64,000 nucleotides of DNA from Chaetoderma sp. LZ-2023a (taxonomy: Eukaryota > Mollusca > Caudofoveata > Chaetodermatida > Chaetodermatidae). A program made the translations under genes and the position numbers. Position 1 is the first letter of the stretch. Each line of letters begins with the position of its first letter. This document shows positions 54,619-64,000 of the stretch, in pieces. The stretch spans positions 77,633,579-77,697,578 of the forward strand of contig CM067367.1 in NCBI GenBank assembly GCA_034401795.1. The letters run 5' to 3'. The notes below the pieces were generated by a model. The model was not told the origin of the DNA and ran no database searches. It was given only the letters and a program-made list of their open reading frames with translations.

Positions 54619-56100
54619 TCAATTGATGCATAATGGCTGATCATTTCGTTCTTTCCATGAACCCAAAAACAAACCTACTGACTTCTCCTTATGAATTCTG
54701 AGCCCTGACACTCTTTGGAAATTCTCTAAAATAAGATAGAGTCGATTAAAATCACTGTTTTGACCAACAAAAATGATCGTATCATCAGAATATTGTGATA
54801 AGTTCACTGGTACCATAACCCATGAAATCACAGTCCGTGATAACCAATATCTTCTCTTATTGTCGCTCCGAAGGTGTCTATGCAAATTACAAATAAAAGT
54901 GCTGACAGTGAGCAACCTTGTCGTACCCACGTTCTAAGACATGCGGCTGGCTTATAAAATTATTCACACGGTATCTTCTAGTAATACCATTGTGCAATAT
55001 TCGAATCCATTTAATGAAATGTGGCCATAAGCCTATACGATTTAATGACATTAAAAGAAACTTCTACTCCACACGAGCAAAAGCATTTTCATTAACTAAA
55101 GCCGTAATGGCTCCTTGACTGTTATCCTTTTCAACCCACTGAATCAGATCTCTAATGAGAACAGTATTGGTTTTCATTGATCTACCATGTATTGAACTGC
55201 TCGAAACAGGGTTAATAACATCTCCCAGAACCGGACCTAGTTGTATTGACACATCTCTAGAAATAATCTTGTAATCAATTCCAAGGAGAGAAATCGGCCT
55301 ATGATTTCGTAAATCACTTCAATCACGCCTTTAATTAACAGTCGTACATAAGCTTGCGACATTGTAAAAGGAAGTTTTCTTAGTCGAAATCTCACTCCTT
55401 TGAAGAACCTCACAGTATTTTGGACCAATTGTAGAATGTATTATAACACTCAACTGGCAGGCCATCTCCCTCTAGCGATTTTCCATTCTTCATAGTTTTG
55501 AGTGATCTAGCCAGGTCCACCAAGGTTAAAGATGCGTCACAGGTATCAGCCTATAGTTGTGGCAATGCTTCCTTAATATCGTCAAGTAAATCTGCTGCCA
55601 CATCTTCATCACTCTCTTCAAATTTATATACATTTTCATAAAACGTTTTTACAGTTTCTAGTATATCTTCATTTGAATTAACAATTGTGCCATTTATTTC
55701 AAGGCCTATATTGATCTTTTCTACACCTCTAGAATTTTCTATCCCACAAAAGTGTTTTGTAGGCTTTTTCATTCAATATACAAATGGCGCTTGATCTTCC
55801 TTTTGCGCATTCAGCATTATACATTTCTATGTGTGATAATTGTAACCTTGTTTCTTCCAAAACATCAGCCAAGTGAACATCGGCACTTGAAACCTTACGA
55901 AAAATTACGGTTTCTAGACGAGTCAATCATTTTTTCTTCCTTGCGCATTTTCCTTGCATTTTGAGAAGAATACTGGCTAGAAATTTGAGGACACTAATTT
56001 AACATCTTCCCACCAAAGAAATCAAGTTCTCAGATTCAGATGCACAGTCTAACCTGCCAAAGACGTTCAACACAGCGTTGAAAATCAACAACAATCAGCA
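54619..56100 (-). pseudogene. LINE reverse transcriptase, pre-RT and palm regions (broken)
   Basis: Pre-RT: KPTKHFCGIENSRGVEKINI and EDILETVKTFYENVY (55772-55600). Fingers: SSSIHGRSMKTNTVLIRDLI (55200-55130). Box A reads ALVNENAFARVE where LDFEKAFDRVE is typical, so the catalytic Asp is lost. Box C reads LSQYSDDTIIF (54810 region; YADD in most relatives), followed by LYLILENFQRVSGLRIHKEK and LFLGSWKER. Several frames are needed. Confidence 0.8.
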
Positions 56101-56339
56101 AGGAATTGTGCATAGTTTCCAAAACCCTGGTCCACGTGTAATCCACTCTACGTTATCTAGCACAGTAGATACTGGACATGGTTAGAAAATGTGACAGGAT
56201 ATATAGAGGATATATATGTCTAAACCTGTCTCTTTTAGCTCCCTTTGTGCATAAATCCTGTCTAAGCGGGAGGCCCTATGACCATTGGTTGTTACTCTTG
56301 TATATTCATACCTATCAGGATTTCATAATCTATAGCTAT

Positions 56340-56822
56340 CTAATAATTGCTCGCTATCACATACTTCCTGCAAACGACGGTGAGACGTATCAGAGTAAGT
56401 CGATAACGACAGCCTGCCTTCTCCGAATTTAAAACACAATTAAAATCACCACCAGCAATACAGTTTTCTAACCTATCATGACTTAGTTGTGCAATGTGTG
56501 ACAAAAATGTAGTCAATCCAGGTATTTCAACAGACACCACCACCCATCTGCCATTACTATCAGCTTCCGTTGAAAGGGCATTTAATAGACTCAAACAACT
56601 GGCTAGAACTAAGATTGCCACGCCAGTATTTAAATCGGTGGTATTATAATAAAAGAGTTCACCCGTAGAAAGCTGTTTGAGATGTTCTACTACTACAATA
56701 TTATAGATCTTTGTTTCCTGTAGCATGACAATGTCAGCATTCAGCTCGAATAATTTCTCTAGCAGAACGCCCTGCTTTACTCCATCGTTCAAACCGCAGC
56801 AATTAAGTGAGCAAATTTGCAT
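56340..56822 (-). pseudogene. LINE endonuclease (APE-type) domain
   Basis: Starts MQICSLNCCGLNDGVKQGVL and has ADIVMLQETK (catalytic Glu in LQET) at residues 30-38, RWVVVSVEIPG in the middle and the GGDFNCVLN catalytic Asp/Asn motif near residue 125, then ends at a stop at 56340. It is the Mg-dependent nickase that starts target-primed integration. The C-terminal SDHxP part is missing from this frame. Confidence 0.8.
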
Positions 56823-56963
56823 TATGATAGAAATCTATAAATAAAATGCTTTTTTAACCCAGTCAGCCCTATTATCCCGTTCTGGCGTCTGTTTAGAATT
56901 TCTTGATAACAAATCAGACCCAGTTAGTGGGAACAATTCAACAGGTGTATCAACCTCAATTGA

Positions 56964-57850
56964 TTAAGATGAAAATCTTGTTTGTCCCAATACCAGGCTC
57001 TCTGTATCATCAAGAGCGTCGGTGACATTATTCTCTGGATTTACGTCAGTAACGTCTTCTGGAGGAGTACGAGATATAACTGTCTCCAAAATTATCATCT
57101 TATTAGCATGCGTTGCCAGGACTGGATCCCCCGCTTTACTAACAACGGGGACACCACCCATACTAACAACGCGCGCCCATTCTTTCTAACAAGGGTGTCT
57201 CCACCCTTACTTGCAATTCTGTCATCATCCTTAGTAACAATGCACGCATATATGTACGGTACAATAATATTATTAGATTTTTCACTAGAAGTGAGTGTGG
57301 CAGGCACTGGGACCACATCGCCAAAGCTCACGCTGCCCACATTACGTGCGCAATTCATTAGTGACCGCTTGTCACACCCAGACATAAAAACATCCGAGGA
57401 ACCACACAACAGACACACTTGTGTCTGTAAGGGCAGGACTCATATTACAGATACGACACTCTTTGGCCTGTCCTCTATACCAAACAGGAAAGAAAAGAAG
57501 CTGCAATCAATAGACACCTTTCCTGGAATTGGTTTCCCAATCTTTTCCAGCCACACCCGTCATATTCCATTCTCTTCCAGAGGTGCCTTAACTTTCACAA
57601 TCAATTTATCTGAATCTACCTCTTCAATCTTGCATACTTGTCCATTGACAATAAGGCTCGTTTCCAAAATTTCTTTTACACTTCTTCCGAACTTCCTTTA
57701 CAATGCGAGACATTTTCCCCTGTATTGATTAACCCTTTTAAGGCATTTGGTTTGGCGCTTAAAATGTCTTTAAAATTCATGATGGACATCGATAGCATTA
57801 ATGGACCACCCAGGAGTAGTAATCCTAATATTTAACGGCTGTTCTTGCTA
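56964..57850 (-). pseudogene. Tx1/L1-like LINE ORF1 protein
   Basis: The frame with single in-frame stops reads NFKDILSAKPNALKGLINTG, EILETSLIVNGQVCKIEEVD, SDKLIVKVKAPLEENG, VWLEKIGKPIPGKV, then FGIEDRPKS and a knuckle-like VCLLCGSSDVFMSGCDKRS. The 57418-57095 part is open. The CxxC....H/F....C cluster suggests a damaged zinc knuckle; ORF1 proteins of this group bind element RNA. Assignment relies on position plus the knuckle and is moderate. Confidence 0.5.
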
Positions 57851-57920
57851 GTTGACATATTAAACACAAGCAGTCGCCTTGGCCCAGCGTATGCCAAGCA
57901 ATACGCTTGTCTACCGTAAA

Positions 57921-57971
57921 GTTCGGATATGTTGTCGGGGTAAGCGGGGAACCTCGACAACATATCCGAAC
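57921..57971. repeat. Perfect 17-bp inverted repeat
   Basis: GTTCGGATATGTTGTCG (57921-57937), a 17-base spacer, then CGACAACATATCCGAAC (57955-57971). It lies just outside the 5' end of the Tx1-like LINE. Confidence 0.9.
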
Positions 57972-58223
57972 GACCAGGAGTATAATCGGACCACGGTATT
58001 ACGGGGTACAAATTCGTATCACGTGGTAAAAATTGTACTTGATTACTCACGCTTCAAGCGAGAGTAAAAGTGTGCGCATACGTAAATAGGCAAGCAACTA
58101 CATGATACTTCCGGCCGAAGTACTGCGACAACCGCAAAATTTTGACAATCTTCCTTTTTGCATTAATTACATCATTTAATATAGCAAACGAGAAAAGCCG
58201 ATTTTGTACGCGCAGATCGCTCT

Positions 58224-58497
58224 GCGCCCATGTTCCAGAAGCTCTCGTTATGTTAGCGATATCGTTACACCATACTAAAGCAATGGGTGTAACGATATCG
58301 CTAGCGAACGATAGCTTCGGGAACATGGGCCCAGTGGCTAGCTAGTAGCGTCGTACTCGCCGTGCGTTCCGTAGAGACAACATTCCAGGGCCCATGTTCC
58401 CGAAGCTATCGTTCGCTAGCGATATCGTTACACCCATTGATTAAGTATGGTGTAACGATATCGCTAACATAACGAGAGCTTCTGGAACATGGGCGCA
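58224..58497. repeat. Inverted duplication whose arms are themselves hairpins
   Basis: The arm at 58224-58332 (109 bp) returns in reverse complement at 58389-58497, differing only around the central ACTAAAG/ACTTAATC, with a 56-bp spacer. Each arm is an imperfect hairpin: GCCCATGTTCCAGAAGCT ... CGATATCGTTACACC, turn, GGTGTAACGATATCG ... AGCTTCGGGAACATGGGC. The shared HVPEALVMLAISLHHT frames merely reflect the duplicated DNA. Confidence 0.95.
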
Positions 58498-58856
58498 GGT
58501 AAGCGGAGAGGTCTGAATAGAAGGCCAATCCTGCCAAGTACAAATGCGCGTATTAATAACAAAACAGTGGGATAAAACAACCAGATAAAGTGACAGAAAA
58601 AGGCACCACACTAGCCGTATGCCAATAAATATCAATGGCATGCAGCTCACTGCTTGCGCCCCGGTTTTCGAAATTGAAAGCTAGGCACAAAATACAATAA
58701 AGCACAGGAAACTACACCAAAATACAAAACGCCTAACTCAACCAAATTCGCTTATGAAGAGAACAAAACAAAAATAAGTGAAAATGAGCAGTAGTGGCGA
58801 AAATAGTCATCAGAATTAGCAAATCCAAATTCAGTACATCTGCCAATGACTACTAA
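58498..58856. other. No feature recognised
   Basis: Non-coding interval. Confidence 0.35.
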
Positions 58857-58915
58857 TGCTACTGCTGCTACTGCTGCTGATGCTGCTGATGCTACTGCTG
58901 CTGCTGATGCTACTA

Positions 58916-58986
<71 letters not shown>

Positions 58987-59173
58987 GATGCTGCTACTAC
59001 TACCACTACTACTACTACTACTACTGCTGCTACTACTACTAATGCTACTGCTGCTGCTGCTACTGCTGCTGCTGATGCTGCTACTACTGCCACTACTACT
59101 ACTACTACTACTGCTGCTACTACTACTACTAATGCTACTGCTGCAGCTGCTACTGCTGCTGCTGATGCTGCTG

Positions 59174-59213
<40 letters not shown>

Positions 59214-59217
59214 CAAA
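58857..59217. repeat. (GCT/ACT/GAT)n trinucleotide array, 360 bp
   Basis: Higher-order pattern: blocks GCTGCTGAT, (ACT)n, and AATGCTACTGCTGCTGC recur about three times at about 85-90 bp spacing, so the array grew by segmental duplication as well as slippage. Long Leu, Ala or Val frames are artefacts. Confidence 0.9.
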
Positions 59218-59247
59218 TAGAATAAATTCGTTACGTATGTGTCTGTA

Positions 59248-59304
59248 TGCGGTGGGATATTTTCAAACTAATTTGACTGAAAGCTGATGTTGCCTTGAGC
59301 AGTT
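59248..59304 (-). mobile_element. Family A left palindrome arm
   Basis: GATATTTTCAAACTAATTTG, ACTGAAAGCTGATGTTGCC; the homology ends at the palindrome centre, where an RT fragment begins. Confidence 0.55.
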
Positions 59305-59640
59305 ATGTTCCTTCTTTATCCTTTTCCTCGTAATGATGGTATCATCCAAGATTGTACGTTATCCGATGCACTGTACTCGATTTGCATTGAAACAACTTTC
59401 ACACAGGCATTTGAAAATGGATTAAAACCAAAAACATTGCCTGGTGCTACAGATGAAATAGTTGTTTGCTCAGCTTATGTTGATGACTAGCTTTGCCTCA
59501 AGTAACAATTTTAGTCATCATTAGACCATTGTCCTGGCGCATACGAAGCTGCCTCGAATACCAATCTTAACTATGAGAATGCAGGACCTTGGCTAGGCTT
59601 ATTGTATCAACAGCCTCTCAAATCGCTTTAGATGCTACTT
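59305..59640 (+). pseudogene. LINE reverse transcriptase palm fragment
   Basis: TLSDALYSICIETTFTQAFE, GLKPKTLPGATDEIVVCSAY, VDD: the QGCPLSPxLYxLxIE box and the catalytic box (YADD in relatives, YVDD here), then a stop, and in the same frame HCPGAYEAASNTNLNYENA, WLGLLYQQPLKSL, matching the FxxASGxxxNxxKSxxLWLG block. Two or more stops. Closest in style to Tx1/L1-like polymerases. Confidence 0.65.
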
Positions 59641-59864
59641 AGCACTGATTAAACATTTATGGTTAAGGTTTGTCAACATTTTTTTGTCCAACATATATCT
59701 ATGTGCACACAAACAACAGACTAGCTTTGTAAATTTATCACTGGCATTTGCAAAATATGTCTCTGTTGTCCTGCATATGGATATCTTTCAAGGCGAGTGC
59801 CGATGCTATTTGTGCCGAGTTGAACATTCAAATGTCAGGAAAATCCCAATTTTCCTTTAATCCG

Positions 59865-59930
59865 TGTCCATTTCCATGCTCACATACGATTTTTCACCAC
59901 TGGAATGACTGGTTTTGTTACCGACTTTCC
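59865..59930. mobile_element. Family B fragment
   Basis: GTGTCCATTTCCATGCTC and TTTTTCACCACTGGAATGAC, GTTACCGA: left half of the palindrome. Confidence 0.55.
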
Positions 59931-60140
59931 CATCATCATCATCCTCCTCATCATCATCATCCTCCTCCTCATCATCATCCGACTCCTTTTTACTTCTTCT
60001 TCTTCTTCTTCTTCTGCTGCTGCGTCTTCTTATTCTTCGTCGCCATCGCTCTCTTCTTCTTCAGCATCTTCTTCCTCTCTTCCTCCTTCTTCTACTTATA
60101 CTTCTCATTCTCATTATTCTTATTATTATTACTCTTATTT
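59931..60140. repeat. (CAT)n/(CTT)n low-complexity tract
   Basis: CATCATCATCCTCC then CTTCTTCTTCTTC with interruptions. Frames are artefacts. Confidence 0.85.
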
Positions 60141-60609
60141 GCAAAATTATTATGGGACGATATAAACTCGACCGTCTCTGGCACAATAACTTTGGCAAGA
60201 AGAATGTCAATCGAGCTTTAGAATAGCGTTTTCTGATTTCCTTGGTTGAAAGCAGCCACGGATGAAGTTTTTACCACTCCGTTCCACAAAAGCGGTACCG
60301 TGTGAATCAACGAACTGGAATCGGTTTTTTGCACGTGCATCCATTAACAAAGATGATTACATATGACATTTTGTCTCAACAGCTGCTAGTTTTTTCTGAT
60401 AGAAGGTTAAGTTATATCAATGTCTCCTGTATCTATCCGTACTAAGATAAAATATAATACATTACTGAGACCAGAGAAATGAAAAGGCCACGATCTATTA
60501 AACCCCACCCTAATGCATACCAGATTTCAACATCACCTTGACAGACATACACGCACTTGCCCACATGCACACACACACACACAATAGCGCTGCGTGAATC
60601 CAGTTTTCG
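60141..60609. other. No gene recognised
   Basis: Short (AC)n at 60569-60581; otherwise nothing recognised. Confidence 0.35.
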
Positions 60610-61010
60610 CTATTCCCCGCGTATGCACATTCCTAACCAAGCTCTGCCCACGTTTTGTCTGAGATGGGATCAATCTAACACTAAGCTCCCTGAATCGCAA
60701 TTTGTTAGAAAAATATACAGGGAAGCTGTTGCATGTTTCGAAAATAATTGGACTGGGTGCTGTTGCTGCCTATGGCAGCAACGTGGGCAGCATGCAGCAA
60801 CAGCGCTCAGTTCAATTATTATTTAAATATTCAACAGCATGTTTATTAAATAGTAAAGACATACAATTTGTACAACGTGGCGGAATCTTAATCGTTTATG
60901 ACGGACCCAATTACTTGGTTTATGACGTAATTGATTATGCCGTCAGTCTACATGTGACCTCGTTGATTATGATGTCATAAAATTGATTGATAGACTGGAT
61001 TCATTTATTA
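60610..61010 (-). mobile_element. Family A palindromic MITE, full length
   Basis: Has GGATTCATTTA-like outer end, TATGACGTAATTGATTATG, TTTATTAAATAGTAAAGAC, and a palindrome (60735-60838) whose centre has an extra GTGGGCAGCATGCAGCAAC duplicate of the turn region, a replication-slippage scar typical of hairpin DNA. Confidence 0.85.
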
Positions 61011-61059
61011 ACCAAGGCAATCACGTCTACCCCCACAAGATCGCCTGTGGTTAGAACCA

Positions 61060-61140
61060 CTCACGTGTCAATTGACGTCACAACAAATATGACGCATTGA
61101 AAAATCCCTCTTGGAACTGCGTGAATTGTATGTCTTTGAT
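61060..61140 (+). mobile_element. Family A flank fragment
   Basis: TCAATTGACGTCACAAC, GAATTGTATGTCTTTGATTA; the palindrome is missing. Confidence 0.5.
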
Positions 61141-61189
61141 TATTGTGCAATGTACGCCACCACATCCCCACCCCGCCCCACCCCATCCC

Positions 61190-61515
61190 ATCACCATGTG
61201 TCAATATCGCCTTAAAGCGCTCAAAATGCGACCCATGTTAATTAACCATTTAATAGTGGAGATCGTTCACAACGAAATTATAATTTTCGCACTTAGATAT
61301 TCCTACAAACAGACATTCCTCATAAACAGATGGCGTTTTGGCGGGCCAGACGATTCATGGATTAATAGTCATGAAGATGCAGCCTAGCCAGTGTCCATGT
61401 GTAGGCCAAGAGTGGGCTATTAAAAAAAATAATGGACGTTTCTCAACACACATCGTAGGCATTTTGGCCAGTTTGACAATTAAAAAGTTAACTTGACACA
61501 AGAGGGGTTAATACA
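61190..61515. mobile_element. Family B long copy without the palindrome
   Basis: GCGCTCAAAATGCGACCC, TTAATTAACCATTTAATAG, TTTTGGCGGGCCAGACGATT, TGTAGGCCAAGAG, TTTTGGCCAGTTTGACAAT, and the right end GACACAAGAGGGGTTAA. Nearly collinear with 12278-12688, except that the central palindrome has been lost (about 61411). Confidence 0.8.
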
Positions 61516-61529
61516 CGTTAAATTGTATT

Positions 61530-61700
61530 CTTTTGATAGGCAGCAACAGGTCCCATACAAATTAGTTTCAAAATATTCCTTGTATAGTTACCTTCAAGTT
61601 TATATTCTGGGAATCCAAAGCTTCAAATAACTTCAACACATGTAAAACGAGGGCGGAGCTTTGCTGGAAATTTGCGCGGCATATCTGGAAACGAATCCTC
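61530..61700 (+). mobile_element. Family A right-half copy
   Basis: GATAGGCAGCAACAGGTCCC, CAAATTAGTTTCAAAATATTC, then GGCGGAGCTTTGCTGG and GCGCGGCATATC. Confidence 0.6.
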
Positions 61701-62334
61701 CTGTTATGTGATAGTACGGAGCCGCCACGGTTAGAAGCCACGGGGCCGCGCCCACATCACTCCGCCAGCGCCACCCTAACTCCCGCGATCGTAATCATAT
61801 AGACTACACGTACGTACGTACGTGCGTACATATACTTCCGCACTTTCTTGTTTTATGTATGAGTATCTAAGGTATATAGAATATACATGTATAAAGACGG
61901 TTGCTTCTGTAACACGTCTATGACAAAAACAGGATAACTAGTATTGCGTTTGATTATGTTCTTCATCATTGAAGAATACATACGCTGACATTTCGTCTTA
62001 ATCAATCATTAATCACATATACAGTCGCCAATCGAACTCGCATCATACTACGTGTGGAAATTTCCGAGGTACCGTTAGACATTTCCGATAGGGTCCCGGA
62101 GAAGCGATCTCGTGGCATTTCATCGGACGATGTTTGCGTCGTAAGTTCATTTACGACAGACATTCCAACAGATGTCTTATGTAAGGAAGCGCGCAGAAAC
62201 ACGTTCATTATGGAATAGAACGAGTGCGGTGTTTAGGGTGGTTTAAGAGTGCGTGCATTTTTGTATAAAGTGTAATTAAGAATTTATACCATATAGACAA
62301 CATAGCACAGATTATGTATGATGCATGGGAGACT
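61701..62334. other. Non-coding interval with an unrecognised minus-strand frame
   Basis: 62002-62208 on the minus strand (MNVFLRASLHKTSVGMSVVN, SSDEMPRDRFSGTLSEM) has protein-like composition but no recognised domain or splice context. ACGTACGTACGTACG near 61808 is a small microsatellite. Confidence 0.3.
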
Positions 62335-62400
62335 GTGTTGAATATTTTGATAATAATTTGACTGGAACATGGCGTAGTTTCAACATATTCAATCAACAGC
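62335..62400 (+). mobile_element. Family A relic
   Basis: TGTGTTGAATATTTTGATAA, TTTGACTGGAACATGG, TAGTTTCAACATATTCAA: both arms' edges, centre lost. Confidence 0.5.
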
Positions 62401-62870
62401 ATTCCAGTGTACATGTATTGGAATTAAGCTACTCGATCCTTGAGAGTTGACTCGTTCATTAGACATATATTTCTAACGGGTTGTGTTAGAGATAGAGAGA
62501 ATTAAGACACATTTTAACGATTTCAAATATTTTAAATCGGATTTCGGATTGTATGCCGCTGATGATGTGCAATATACACTGTATTTAGTTATTATTATCA
62601 GCGGTATTCTGAAAACAGTTTTACTGGATATCATTGCTGTCTTTGAAGACATTTCGGCAAACGTCTTTGTAGTCGTTAAAGGAGTTTGACAGACATTTGT
62701 TGTGTACTTGAAAATGTTTGTTTGAAAGTCATTGTTGTATGATCAAATATTTAGATCACAATACCATTTTCCCATTACTGAGCGAGGGCAATTATGCATT
62801 GTAAGCGGGGATATACATGACGTCTTATCTAACCACAGTGTGATTGATACCCCTAGTATATTAATATTCT
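62401..62870. other. No gene recognised
   Basis: Non-coding interval; a 68-codon plus-strand frame shows no family resemblance. Confidence 0.35.
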
Positions 62871-63484
62871 TTAAAGGTGCATATTCACACGAAAATGTTT
62901 GAAAACAAAATTGTTGAAATTATATACTTTTTATTTGCCCTGTAGGTGGGGCTTCGAATACACCTTCCGTATCCTCTGCGTGTCGTAAGAGGCGACTAAA
63001 GGAGGTAAGGGTGCGGTAACCCTGACATAAACCTCGAGTGCTGGAGACGGAAGCTCCACGCCGCACGGCGCACTCTAATAAACCATGGATCCACGCACTT
63101 AACGCTTATGATCATGGCGATAGTCACTTACAGGACTGGCGGTATGATCAGCGACCGAAAAAAAATATGTATATATATATATATATACTTTTAGAGGCTT
63201 ACATTGTGTACCTCAATGTAATGAAACGAAATACATCTTTACATATAATGATTTCATTCCATATAAATACATTTTGTAGGTTTACTTGTGAATTTGAATT
63301 AGTGACTCGTGGCTCTAATTCAACTTGACAACTTAAAAGTTTACATTAATGTATACATAATGAAATCATCATATGCTAAGATTTATTTCGTTCCATTACA
63401 TCTAGGCACACATTTGAAGTTTCTAGAGTATGTAATCTTAACAATTTTACTTTGAACCATTCTGCTGTGAATATGCACCTTTAA
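62871..63484. mobile_element. TTAA-flanked inverted-repeat element, about 606 bp
   Basis: TTAA at 62871-62874 and 63481-63484 flank ends AGGTGCATATTCACA and its complement TGTGAATATGCACCT. Similarity of the two ends continues inward for about 60 bp (AAAATTGTT, TATACT/CATACT). TTAA duplications are used by piggyBac and Kolobok; which one is not resolved. The interior has TGCGTGTCGTAAGAGGCGAC (62978-62997) and a short (TA)n. A related end is at 22698-22725. Confidence 0.65.
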
Positions 63485-63608
63485 ATATATCCATCGCATA
63501 CGATTTCTCGTCGGTTTCCTCCGACATATCGCCGACAAGTGACTCTATATGATTGGCATGTCGTATTGGCAAATTCGCTTGCCTTATGAGACGACATTTT
63601 CTGACCAC

Positions 63609-63705
63609 GATATTTTGAAAGTTAATTTGACTGGGAGATGTTGCTGACATAAGCAGCAACAGCTCCCAGATAAATTTGTTTCAAAATATTCAACATAATA
63701 TTCCT
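63609..63705. mobile_element. Family A copy, GGGAGATG subfamily, palindrome only
   Basis: GATATTTTGAAAGTTAATTT, GACTGGGAGATGTTGCTG, ACATAAG, CAGCAACAGCTCCCAG, TTTGTTTCAAAATATTCAAC. Lies about 170 bp upstream of the candidate host exon. Confidence 0.75.
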
Positions 63706-63874
63706 TACAGCGGAAAGAGTGCGTCGCTTCAGTTCTCCGCGTGTTAAAGAGTGTGTATGAAGAATGTGATTTAGTTAGAAATACGTTCAACGAGGAGAAA
63801 ACATCAATTCTTTATTATCTTGATGGATTATATATACGTATGCGGATATAAAGGTCGCGTTTACGACATCGCAT

Positions 63875-63887
63875 ACAAATGGCGGCC
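63875..63887 (+). promoter_or_regulatory. TISU/YY1-like start context
   Basis: ACAAATGGCGGCC overlaps the initiator ATG and matches the AAnATGGCGGC core of the TISU/YY1 element found at starts of genes with very short 5' UTRs. TATAAAG at 63847-63853 is 32 bases upstream of the ATG, which would also predict an unusually short leader. Confidence 0.4.
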
Positions 63888-63983
63888 ATTGGGTCAACAG
63901 GGGGAGGAGGAGGAGGAGGAGGGAAAAAGGCAATGGTTCGGCGATCTTCCCGGGCATCGATGGCGGGTGGAGCCGGAGGTGGG
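63879..63983 (+). CDS. Candidate host gene, first coding exon
   Basis: ATG 63879 in a good context opens a 35-codon frame: MAAIGST, a run of eight Gly, KKAMVRRSSRASMAGGAGGG, ending exactly at a consensus donor GGG|GTAAGT (63984-63989) in phase 0. Glycine-rich and basic N-terminus, no signal peptide. The DNA is more GC-rich than the surroundings, as typical of a promoter-proximal exon. The gene continues beyond the window, so its identity is unknown. Confidence 0.6.
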
Positions 63984-64000
63984 GTAAGTTTAACTTCTCA

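Larger units (their letters stand above)
54092..57850 (-). mobile_element. Tx1/L1-like LINE, nearly full length, inactive
   Basis: Reading leftwards: ORF1-like protein (57850-56964), endonuclease (56822-56340), pre-RT region (56100-55550), reverse transcriptase (55430-54619) and C-terminal tail (54388-54092). The order and motifs are those of L1/Tx1-group elements. At least six stops or frameshifts and loss of the catalytic box-A Asp show it is dead. No clear poly-A or target duplication was found. Confidence 0.8.

Noticed and set aside
56982-57728. 248-codon plus-strand frame
   Set aside because: Shadow of the minus-strand LINE ORF1 region; no domain and poor composition.
58054-58650. Two minus-strand frames sharing HVPEALVMLAISLHHT, looking like paralogues
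   Set aside because: They are the two arms of the inverted duplication read on the same strand, not genes.
58752-59287. Leu-, Ala- and Thr-rich frames of 120-154 codons
   Set aside because: Low-complexity GCT/ACT array, open in all frames.

Overview
This window looks like repeat-dominated nuclear DNA of an animal, probably a lophotrochozoan such as a mollusc (an inference from repeat content only). Evidence: spliceosomal introns, AT-rich intergenic DNA, long tri- and tetranucleotide arrays, and decayed LINE, Ty3/Gypsy, PIF/Harbinger and hAT-like elements. There are no operons, rRNA genes or bacterial-style gene blocks. The only good candidate for a host gene is a first coding exon at the right edge (63879-63983, ATG to a GTAAGT donor).

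Layout. 0-5 kb: a 142-bp inverted-repeat element, a nested tetranucleotide array, a 56-bp minisatellite, an RTE-like reverse transcriptase tail, a CXC-domain transposon protein and a minus-strand LINE tail. 5-15 kb: several copies of a palindromic element (family A), a tRNA-derived SINE, a 5'-truncated LINE (family X) with a 12-bp target duplication, and a full-length family B element. 15.9-21.9 kb: the 5' half of a Ty3/Gypsy element (LTR-like region with a strong heat-shock-type promoter, about 2.4 kb of leader, gag and the start of protease). 23.7-29.5 kb: two abutting PIF/Harbinger-type elements with transposase and MADF exons. 29.7-36.8 kb: a hAT-like element and many family A and B copies. 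37-49 kb: a second and third LINE X insertion, another LINE tail, a second RTE-like remnant, a GGGCCAAC-repeat element, and a nested inverted-repeat element that splits a family A copy. 50.8-53.7 kb: a second 5' part of the same Gypsy family. 54.1-57.9 kb: a nearly complete but dead Tx1/L1-like LINE on the minus strand. 57.9-58.5 kb: unusual perfect and nested inverted repeats. 59-63.7 kb: RT fragment, more family A and B copies and a TTAA-flanked element.

The most distinctive signals are: (1) family A, about 25 copies built around an 80-90 bp palindrome and carrying CRE (TGACGTCA) sites; (2) family B, about 10 copies with another palindrome; (3) a 109-bp inverted duplication in which each arm is itself a hairpin (58224-58497); (4) a Harbinger transposase whose second exon is inverted next to its first, with compatible splice phase; (5) a four-box heat-shock element plus CRE, E-box, CCAAT and TATA in a retrotransposon LTR; (6) three LINE X insertions with perfect 11-12 bp target duplications and a conserved 3' hairpin.

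All protein families are assigned by reading motifs by eye; no database search was possible. Boundaries of repeats are approximate unless target duplications are given.
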